Shown: piece after piece, positions 1 to 8,337 of the stretch | Layout of the letters: every line of letters starts with the position of its first letter | How positions within the stretch are numbered: position 1 is the stretch's first letter | DNA from: Bacteroidota bacterium | GTDB lineage: Bacteria; Bacteroidota; Bacteroidia; Chitinophagales; Chitinophagaceae | Assembly (NCBI GenBank): GCA_021780705.1 | Contig: JAJXYG010000348.1 | Coordinates: 1-8,337, forward strand | Reading direction: 5' to 3' | Length of the DNA: 8,337 nt | Translations under genes and position numbers: made by a program | The notes under the pieces: generated by a model | The model's input: only the letters and a program-made list of their open reading frames with translations | What the model was told of the DNA's origin: nothing | Databases searched by the model: none

Positions 1-2580
<2,580 letters not shown>

Positions 2581-2798
2581 GCGTGAATTTGAAATATGAT
2601 AAATTCCCCGGGGTGCCCCCTATTGACTTCGGGTACTCCCGGAGCATTGCAGTTAAAAATGGAAATACTTTTAAGAGATCGGACTCCCCTTTATCACTTT
2701 GACAGGGACACATTCCCTTTCTTCCTGATAAAGAGCGTGCAGTTGAAGGGAGAAATCAGCTGGGTCTTCTGATAATATTTCGCCAAAGGCTCATTGAC

Positions 2799-2812
2799 AG
2801 GTATGAATACCT
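2799..2812. promoter_or_regulatory. Short perfect dyad, possible operator upstream of tnaA
   Basis: Plus strand AGGTATGAATACCT is a perfect 6-base inverted repeat around a 2-base centre. It lies about 220 bases upstream of the tnaA start and overlaps a TAATTTTA element that could be a -7 box for minus-strand transcription. A repressor or activator site is possible. A 6-base dyad can arise by chance in a gap of this length, so the call is weak. Confidence 0.2.
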
Positions 2813-2865
2813 AAAATTACGATTGTCCCCATATATTACTGCAATAAACTGCATCAGGTTTTTCT

Positions 2866-2906
2866 AAAATATAAGGATGCCCGAAAACCAAGGTCTCCAG
2901 GCATCC
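2866..2906 (-). terminator. Intrinsic terminator downstream of ppdK
   Basis: Read on the minus strand, GGATGCCTGGAGAC, loop CTTG, then GTTTTCGGGCATCC forms an unbroken 14-base-pair stem with three G.U wobbles, followed by the T-rich run TTATATTTT. On the plus strand the wobble pairs become mismatches (C-A and A-C), so the hairpin favours minus-strand RNA. It begins about 20 bases after the ppdK stop codon, as expected for its terminator, and separates ppdK transcription from tnaA-tpl. Confidence 0.8.
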
Positions 2907-2926
2907 AATTCACACCAAATACTTCC

Positions 2927-5695
2927 TTATTTTCTGGGGCTTTCTATAGCCACCTGGGCGGCTGCCAGCCTGGCTATAGGTACCCTGAAGGGAGAACAGC
3001 TCACATAGTTCATCCCGATCCGGTGGCAGAATTTTACGCTCTCCGGATCTCCACCATGTTCCCCGCAGATTCCCACCTTCAAATTGGGTTTGGTCTGACG
3101 GCCTCTCTCTGTCCCGAATTTGATCAGCTCTCCCACCCCGGCCTGGTCGATGGTCTGGAAAGGGTCGTCCTTCAGGATCTTCTGGTCCAGGTAATTGGGC
3201 AGGAACCCTCCGATATCATCCCGGCTGAACCCAAAGCTCATCTGGGTCAGGTCATTGGTGCCGAAGCTGAAAAAGTCAGCAACGGTAGCCATCTCGGCTG
3301 CCTTCAGGGCCGCCCGGGGGATTTCGATCATGGTTCCGTACAGGTAGGGGATCTTCTTCATCTTGGTCCGGGTGCACACCTCCTCATATACTTTGTCTAC
3401 TATTTTCTTTTGATGGATCAGTTCATTGACTGTGCAGGTTACCGGGATCATGATTTCAGGGAAGGCCTTCTGACCGCTTTTCAGAATTTCAGCAGTCGCT
3501 TCAAAGATGGCCCTGATCTGCATTTCAGTAATTTCGGGGTAACTGATTCCCAGGCGCACCCCGCGGTGCCCCAGCATGGGATTGTTTTCATGCAGGGCAA
3601 GGACCCTTCTTTTCAAAAGGCTCATCCGGATACCCAGCTCATTACTCAATTGACGCAATTTTTCTGCGTCATGAGGCACAAATTCGTGGAGGGGCGGATC
3701 CAGCAGCCGGATCGTAACCGGATGCCCCTTCATGGCCTTCAGGGTATTTTTGATATCACGTTTGACATAGACGAACAATTCCTGCAGGGCGGACTGCCTT
3801 TCTGCCAGGGTTTTGCTGACAATCATTTTCCGAAGCAGGAACAAAGGCTGCTCACTTCCTTCCCCGTAGAACATGTGCTCCGTGCGGAATAACCCGATCC
3901 CTTCCGCCTGAAATTTCATGGCCTGGGTCGCATCAGCCGGGGTATCCGCATTGGCCCGAACCCCGATTTGTTTGATGGAATCCACCAGTTTCATGAGGTC
4001 CTTATAGGATTGATTCTTGTCAATATTGATGTCAGTCATGGGAAGGGTGCCCTCATATACCAGTCCCTTGGTCCCATTCAGGCTGATCCAGTCCCCTTCT
4101 TTGATCACTACCCCGTTTCTGGCATGAAAGGTCCTCGATTCAGAGTGGATTTCTACGTCGCCGCAACCGACGATACAGCACTTGCCCCATCCCCGTGCCA
4201 CCAGGGCCGCATGGGAGGTCATACCCCCCTTCGTGGTCAGGATGGCCTGTGATTTGTGCATTCCGTCGACATCCTCCGGGGAGGTTTCCTCCCGCACCAG
4301 GATCACTTTTTCTCCCTTCAGGGCCCACTCTACCGCTTCATTGGAAGTAAACACGACCCGCCCCAGGGCCCCGCCGGGGCCTGCAGGCAATCCCTTGGCA
4401 ATGGGCCGGGTTACCTGTTCCACTTTGGGATCGATCATCGGAAGCAGAAGTTCAATCAGCTGGTTGGGTGCCACCCTTTGAATCGCAGTCTTTGCGTCGA
4501 TGAGCTTTTCCTTGTGCATTTCGGTGGCCATGCGCACGGCTGCCACCCCGTTTCGTTTACCGACCCGGCACTGAAGCATATACAGTTTGCCCTTCTCAAT
4601 GGTAAATTCAATATCCTGCATATCCTTATAATGCGCTTCAAGCCTCTTTTGGTAATCAAATAACTCCTTGTACAGTTTGGGCATATATTTTTCCAGGGTG
4701 ACAAATTGCTTGCTTTGGGCATTTTTCGAATATTCATTGACCGGGGCCGGGGTCCGGATTCCTGCCACCACATCTTCCCCTTGCGCATTGACCAGGTATT
4801 CTCCATAGAAGCGGTTTTCCCCATTGCCCGGGTTTCGGGTAAAGGCCACCCCGGTGCAGCTGTCATTGCCCATATTGCCAAACACCATGGCCTGGACATT
4901 TACCGCCGTACCCCATTCATCGGGAATCTTTTCAATCCGGCGGTATTCTACGGCACGCTTGCCGTTCCAGCTGCTAAATACCGCACCGATCCCTCCCCAC
5001 ATTTGCTGGAGCGGGTCTTCCGGAAATTCGGTACCCAATATCCTTTTCACCGTTTTTTTATAATCCGTCACCAATTGCTTCAATTCCTCAGTGGTCAGGT
5101 CCGTATCACTGGCATAGCCCTTTTGGTGCTTGACAGCTTCCAGTTGCTCGTCCAGGATTTTACGGATTCCCTTGCCGTTTTTCACTTCAATGCCTCCTCC
5201 TTTTTCCATCACCACATCGGCATACATCATGATCAGCCTGCGGTAGGCGTCGTAGGCGAACCTGGAATCGCCGCTCCGCGCTATAACCCCCTGGAGGGTC
5301 TTGTCATTCAATCCCACATTAAGCACTGTCTCCATCATACCGGGCATGGATTTGCGGGCGCCGGAGCGAATGGAGACCAGTAAAGGATTGGAAGGGTCGC
5401 CAAATTTTTTCCCGGTAAGTTTTTCCATTTTGGCCAGGGCCTTTCCCACTTCTTCCTTCAGGGTTTCGGGATAGGTTTTCTTGTGCTCATAGTAATAGGT
5501 GCACACCTCGGTAGTCACCGTAAATCCCGGGGGGACCGGCAAACGAAGTTTGGGGTGGCCCGCCATTTCCGCGAGATTGGCTCCCTTTCCACCCAGGAGG
5601 TTCTTCATGGATTCATTTCCATCTGCTTTGTTGCCTCCAAAAAAATATACATTTTTTCCTGCCTTTACGTGCTTGGTATTTGCTTTCTTTTTCAT
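2927..5695 (-). CDS. ppdK: Pyruvate, phosphate dikinase
   Basis: Reversibly converts pyruvate, ATP and phosphate into PEP, AMP and pyrophosphate in the cytoplasm, feeding gluconeogenesis or working glycolytically in organisms that use PPi. The protein has 922 residues, against 874 for the Clostridium symbiosum enzyme, and looks complete. Domains in order: N-terminal ATP-grasp nucleotide-binding domain (about 15-380, starting YFFGGNKADGN and LLGGKGANLAEM, with SIRSGARKSMPGMM at 108-121); swivelling phosphohistidine domain (about 430-550) with GGMTSHAALVARG, where His495 is the phosphocarrier and Thr493 is the equivalent of the residue targeted by PPDK regulatory proteins; and a C-terminal PEP/pyruvate TIM barrel (about 575-920) with RTEHMF at 604, GTNDLTQMSFGFSRDD at 812, and catalytic Cys877 in GICGEHGGDP. 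The ATG at 5695 follows an A/T-rich leader without Shine-Dalgarno. A terminator follows the stop, so it is probably monocistronic. The RTEHMF and SPFRVPIARLAAAQ motifs identify PPDK rather than PEP synthase. Confidence 0.97.
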   Translation of the reverse strand: MKKKANTKHVKAGKNVYFFGGNKADGNESMKNLLGGKGANLAEMAGHPKLRLPVPPGFTVTTEVCTYYYEHKKTYPETLKEEVGKALAKMEKLTGKKFGDPSNPLLVSIRSGARKSMPGMMETVLNVGLNDKTLQGVIARSGDSRFAYDAYRRLIMMYADVVMEKGGGIEVKNGKGIRKILDEQLEAVKHQKGYASDTDLTTEELKQLVTDYKKTVKRILGTEFPEDPLQQMWGGIGAVFSSWNGKRAVEYRRIEKIPDEWGTAVNVQAMVFGNMGNDSCTGVAFTRNPGNGENRFYGEYLVNAQGEDVVAGIRTPAPVNEYSKNAQSKQFVTLEKYMPKLYKELFDYQKRLEAHYKDMQDIEFTIEKGKLYMLQCRVGKRNGVAAVRMATEMHKEKLIDAKTAIQRVAPNQLIELLLPMIDPKVEQVTRPIAKGLPAGPGGALGRVVFTSNEAVEWALKGEKVILVREETSPEDVDGMHKSQAILTTKGGMTSHAALVARGWGKCCIVGCGDVEIHSESRTFHARNGVVIKEGDWISLNGTKGLVYEGTLPMTDINIDKNQSYKDLMKLVDSIKQIGVRANADTPADATQAMKFQAEGIGLFRTEHMFYGEGSEQPLFLLRKMIVSKTLAERQSALQELFVYVKRDIKNTLKAMKGHPVTIRLLDPPLHEFVPHDAEKLRQLSNELGIRMSLLKRRVLALHENNPMLGHRGVRLGISYPEITEMQIRAIFEATAEILKSGQKAFPEIMIPVTCTVNELIHQKKIVDKVYEEVCTRTKMKKIPYLYGTMIEIPRAALKAAEMATVADFFSFGTNDLTQMSFGFSRDDIGGFLPNYLDQKILKDDPFQTIDQAGVGELIKFGTERGRQTKPNLKVGICGEHGGDPESVKFCHRIGMNYVSCSPFRVPIARLAAAQVAIESPRK

Positions 5696-6112
5696 GTGTT
5701 ATTTTTTTTATTGTGCCCGCCAGGGGACAGAGTAAGTATTTCCGGTATCCTTCCAAAAGGTCCCGAAGGTGGGCAAGAACCGCCTGCAATCCACACAGTT
5801 CTTCTCATCGGGGGATCCCTCAACCGGATTACAGAGATACCCACTTTTTGTAAAAAATTTTAAGATTCAAATCAAGGCTGACAATGATTTTCATCAGTTT
5901 TTGGAGGGGTATATTTCGTATAATCGCCAAGGGATACCTGAGGCAGCTTGCCAGGTAACCCAATTGGTCCGCCATTCAACCAAATCCTCTGCTTTTATCA
6001 ATAAAGCATTGTATTTTTATGACATAGCCGTCCCCTTGATTACCGGTCGCGAGGTCCTGTTCCCTGACCAGGGAATGCCCCTGCGCGCCTTCACCTAAAA
6101 AATTTACGACTC
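5696..6112. other. Intergenic region between divergent ppdK and lipoprotein genes
   Basis: This 417-base divergent region should contain the ppdK promoter (minus) and the promoter of the lipoprotein-GH2 unit (plus). I did not find a convincing -33/-7 pair for either direction; TATCTCTG on the minus strand (5839-5832) fits TAnnTTTG at five of six fixed positions but lacks a good -33 partner. Directly upstream of ppdK the leader is almost all A and T. Bases 5840-5930 are also A/T-rich. A perfect dyad, TTCCCTG-AC-CAGGGAA, lies at 6060-6075. One GTG-started ORF spans 5769-6098 and is listed separately as doubtful. Confidence 0.5.
5769..6098 (+). CDS. Doubtful hypothetical ORF upstream of the lipoprotein gene
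   Basis: This is an open frame of 109 codons with a GTG start and a TAA stop 14 bases before the lipoprotein ATG. I do not recognise any family in it. The first 35 or so codons read like non-coding upstream sequence, while the latter part (from DNDFHQFLEG through PLITGREVLF to the end PLRAFT) has more protein-like composition. It has no ATG start in frame, no signal peptide and no membrane segment. It may be a small real gene that starts later at a rare codon, a remnant of a lost gene's 3' end, or chance. The tight spacing to the next gene is the only contextual support. Confidence 0.2.
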   Translation: MGKNRLQSTQFFSSGDPSTGLQRYPLFVKNFKIQIKADNDFHQFLEGYISYNRQGIPEAACQVTQLVRHSTKSSAFINKALYFYDIAVPLITGREVLFPDQGMPLRAFT

Positions 6113-6577
6113 ATGAGAAAAATATCACTGATCCTGGTCTTATTCCTATTTTCCTGCAAGCTGATGAACCGGGAGGGCACTTCCGAAGAAAATCCCCTGC
6201 CGATTGCAGGCACCTGGAAACTCCTGACCGGCACTACGATTGCCAAGGGAGACACTACCACCATCCAGTACACCCGGGGACAATCCTTCATCAAAATCAT
6301 CAATAAGACCCACTTTGCCTTCATGGATCATGACCTGTCCAAAGGAAAGGATTCTGCTTCTGCGATATACGTATCGGGAGGAGGACCTTATACCCTTCAC
6401 GACAGTACGTACACCGAACACCTTGAATATTGCAGTGACCGCCAATGGGAGGGGCATGATTTCAGCTTTACCATTTCGATCCACCAGGACACCCTGGTGC
6501 AAAAGGGGGTGGAAAAAGCGCAGGATATTGGGGTCAACCGGATCAATCTGGAAACTTATGTCCGACTCAAAAATTGA
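6113..6577 (+). CDS. Lipocalin-like lipoprotein of unknown function
   Basis: Small lipoprotein of 154 residues. The N terminus is a lipoprotein signal: MRK, hydrophobic ISLILVLFLF, then lipobox LFSC with the lipidated Cys at residue 15, so the mature protein should be anchored in a membrane facing the periplasm or the surface. The mature part opens with a low-complexity linker and then IAGTWKL (31-37), the opening strand motif of lipocalin-like beta-barrels. It continues with IKIINKTHFAF (60-70), SGGGPYTL (88-95) and YTEHLEY (100-106), and ends ETYVRLKN. This layout resembles the small lipocalin-like hypothetical proteins common in Bacteroidota; ligand and role are unknown. The ATG at 6113 is set by the signal peptide. 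The GH2 gene starts 60 bases downstream on the same strand, so cotranscription is likely, but no functional link is shown by the sequence. Confidence 0.85.
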   Translation: MRKISLILVLFLFSCKLMNREGTSEENPLPIAGTWKLLTGTTIAKGDTTTIQYTRGQSFIKIINKTHFAFMDHDLSKGKDSASAIYVSGGGPYTLHDSTYTEHLEYCSDRQWEGHDFSFTISIHQDTLVQKGVEKAQDIGVNRINLETYVRLKN

Positions 6578-6637
6578 ATACCCGAAGGGTATACCCCCTT
6601 TCATAACCTGATTGCCTGATCCTTAAACCTACCAAAA

Positions 6638-8337
6638 TTGAAAAAAATACTGCTGTTCCTGCTGGTACTGGGCGCCCTTTTTCATACAGTCCATGCCCAG
6701 GAAAACCTCATTCAAAATATCTATGCCAGAAATTCTGTGAGCCTCGATGGCCGCTGGCACTATATTATTGATCCCTTTGAAACCGGATTCCGGTATTTCC
6801 AGGGAGCCACTGCAGACCAGGGAGGCCGGTTGTCCGGGTTCTTTGAAAATGCCCGGCCCGGGTCAAAATCCGCGCTGGTGGAATATGATTTCAACCGGTC
6901 CCCTACCCTGAATGTCCCCGGGGACTGGAATTCCCAGAATCCGCAGTTGCTGTATTATGAAGGTACCGTGTGGTACCAGCGGGATTTCGAGGTACACCTG
7001 GAAAAGGGAATGAAGTATTTTCTTCATTTCGGAGCCATCAATTATGAAGCCTACGTCTCCGTCAATGACCGAAAGGCGGGTGTGCACGCCGGCGGGTTTA
7101 CTCCCTTTGAATATGATGTCACCTCCCTTTTGCATGAAGGAGAGAATTTCATCGTGATCAAGGTGAATAATACCCGCCGCAAAGAAGCGGTACCCACCGA
7201 CAATTTTGACTGGTGGAACTACGGAGGCATTACCCGCGATGTACTGCTGGTAAAAATGCCCGCGACCTATATACGGGATTACCGGGTACAACTGGCCAAA
7301 GGAGATCTGCATCATATCAATGGATTTGTACAACTGGAGGGACCTGATCTTTCGCAGCCGGTCCGGATCCAGATCCCAGGGGCTGGCCTGAATACCACCC
7401 TCACTGCCGATAACCAGGGAAGGGTACATTTTTCCTTTCCGGTCCGCTCCCTGCAATACTGGAGCCCGGAGCACCCCCACCTCTATGAGGTACACATTTC
7501 CACACCCACCGACTCCGTCACCGACCGGGTGGGATTCAGGACCATCGAGGCCAAAGGGACGCAGATATTGCTCAATGGAAAGCCGGTATTTCTGAGGGGG
7601 ATTTGCCTTCATGACGAAAATCCGCTGATCCCGGGACGTCCCCGCAGCACGGCGGACTGCAGGATGCTCCTGAATTGGGCCAAATCCCTGCACTGCAATT
7701 TCATCCGGCTGGCCCATTATCCCCATATGGAAGTGGAATCCCGGCTCGCAGATTCCATGGGAATCATGCTCTGGGAAGAAGTACCCGTGTACTGGACCAT
7801 AGACTGGACCAATGATTCCACCTTAAAGAATGCAGAGCACCAGATGACAGACCTGATTTCCAGGGATAAAAATCGTGCAAGCGTCATCGTTTGGTCCATT
7901 GGAAATGAAACCCCCAATATTCCCACCCGGGAGCGGTTTATGGAAGCCATGGCAGATACCACCCACCGGCTCGATGACAGCCGGCTGGTGACGGCAGCCC
8001 TGCTGACCAGAAATTCCGGGGACTCGGTTTTTGTGGACGACCCCCTGGGAAAGAAGCTGGACCTGGTAAGCTTTAATGAATACCTGGGATGGTATTCCAA
8101 AGAAATGCCCTGGCAGATCGGCAAGTTTCATTTTACGATCCCCTACGACAAACCCGCCTTCATCAGTGAACTGGGTGCCGGGGCACTGGGAGGCTTTCAT
8201 GCGGATTCCGCCACCCGTTTCAGCGAAGAGTTCCAGGCCTCGGTATACAGGAACCAGCTCAAGCTACTGGCTACCATTCCCCACCTGAGGGGCTTTTCGC
8301 CCTGGGTGCTGGTGGATTTCCGATCACCCAAAGATCG
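6638..8337 (+). CDS. Secreted glycoside hydrolase family 2 enzyme (beta-galactosidase/beta-glucuronidase type), 3' end cut by the window edge
   Basis: Retaining beta-glycosidase, probably periplasmic. I translated 566 open codons to the right edge. The only plausible start is TTG at 6638: an in-frame TGA lies at 6617, and the frame then gives KKILLFLLVLGALFHTVHA followed by QE, a clear signal peptide cleaved near residue 20. Domains: jelly-roll sugar-binding domain (about 30-205, with VPGDWNSQ, GTVWYQRDF and the GH2 signature NYGGITRDV at about 194-202); Ig-like domain (about 206-310); TIM barrel from about 311, starting with LNGKPVFLRG and NFIRLAHYPH. The acid/base is Glu424 in WSIGNE and the nucleophile is Glu511 in SELGA, 87 residues apart (91 in E. 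coli UidA). The end resembles the beta-glucuronidase barrel, but the NxK motif for the glucuronate carboxylate would lie past the edge, so substrate is undecided. It lies 60 bases after the lipoprotein gene. Confidence 0.92.
   Translation, partial: MKKILLFLLVLGALFHTVHAQENLIQNIYARNSVSLDGRWHYIIDPFETGFRYFQGATADQGGRLSGFFENARPGSKSALVEYDFNRSPTLNVPGDWNSQNPQLLYYEGTVWYQRDFEVHLEKGMKYFLHFGAINYEAYVSVNDRKAGVHAGGFTPFEYDVTSLLHEGENFIVIKVNNTRRKEAVPTDNFDWWNYGGITRDVLLVKMPATYIRDYRVQLAKGDLHHINGFVQLEGPDLSQPVRIQIPGAGLNTTLTADNQGRVHFSFPVRSLQYWSPEHPHLYEVHISTPTDSVTDRVGFRTIEAKGTQILLNGKPVFLRGICLHDENPLIPGRPRSTADCRMLLNWAKSLHCNFIRLAHYPHMEVESRLADSMGIMLWEEVPVYWTIDWTNDSTLKNAEHQMTDLISRDKNRASVIVWSIGNETPNIPTRERFMEAMADTTHRLDDSRLVTAALLTRNSGDSVFVDDPLGKKLDLVSFNEYLGWYSKEMPWQIGKFHFTIPYDKPAFISELGAGALGGFHADSATRFSEEFQASVYRNQLKLLATIPHLRGFSPWVLVDFRSPKD

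Larger units (their letters stand above)
2581..2926. other. Intergenic region between ppdK end and tnaA start
   Basis: This gap of 346 bases holds the ppdK terminator on its right side and the putative 5' region of the tnaA-tpl unit. On the minus strand I see a weak Bacteroidota-like promoter candidate: TTG at 2844-2842, 22 bases, then TAATTTTA at 2819-2812 (compare the TAnnTTTG -7 consensus). It overlaps a perfect dyad, AGGTAT-N2-ATACCT, at 2799-2812. A 32-codon ORF rich in aromatic residues runs from 2854 to 2756 on the minus strand, but it could be chance. The last 100 bases before tnaA are rich in short G and C runs, including CCCCGGGG at 2607-2614. I see no convincing complete gene here. 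Confidence 0.5.

Noticed and set aside
3023..3892. Plus-strand open frame of 289 codons antisense to ppdK
   Set aside because: It lies wholly inside the conserved C-terminal barrel of PPDK and shows no domain, so it is an antisense shadow. Other plus frames inside 1204-5695 were dismissed for the same reason.
6578..6592. Small inverted repeat ATACCC-GAA-GGGTAT just after the lipoprotein stop, considered as a terminator
   Set aside because: The stem has only six pairs and is followed by ACCCCCTTTC rather than a T tract. It may slow or stabilise RNA but is not a convincing terminator, and the GH2 gene follows closely.
6863..7726. Minus-strand open frame of 287 codons
   Set aside because: It is antisense to the GH2 sugar-binding and Ig-like domains, whose motifs are clear on the plus strand.

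Overview
The window looks like a chromosomal segment from a member of the Bacteroidota, probably an environmental one. All real starts lack a Shine-Dalgarno sequence and are preceded by A/T-rich stretches. One gene appears to start at TTG. A short lipoprotein and a secreted family 2 glycoside hydrolase sit side by side, and the proteins read like Bacteroidota versions of their families. The genus cannot be fixed from the sequence.

Left half, minus strand, read from right to left: ppdK (pyruvate, phosphate dikinase, 5695-2927), a strong strand-specific intrinsic terminator (about 2906-2866), a 346-base gap with a small dyad and a possible leader ORF, then a tryptophanase gene (2580-1204), and 13 bases later a tyrosine phenol-lyase gene (1190 to beyond the left edge). 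The last two are paralogous PLP beta-eliminating lyases. They can be told apart residue by residue: the first has Asp124, Ile381 and His448 (tryptophanase type), the second has Thr and Arg at the first two equivalent positions (tyrosine phenol-lyase type). Together they would convert Trp and Tyr to indole and phenol, each with pyruvate and ammonia. PPDK could raise that pyruvate to PEP, but the terminator suggests ppdK is a separate transcription unit, so this link is inference.

Right half, plus strand: a 417-base gap between divergent units (5696-6112) holds one doubtful GTG-started ORF. It is followed by a lipocalin-like lipoprotein (6113-6577) and a secreted GH2 enzyme (6638 to beyond the right edge) with both catalytic glutamates visible. 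These two probably form an operon.

The most noteworthy element is the tandem tryptophanase and tyrosine phenol-lyase pair and its upstream region. I saw no mobile element, CRISPR array, tRNA, rRNA or obvious novel multi-gene system.
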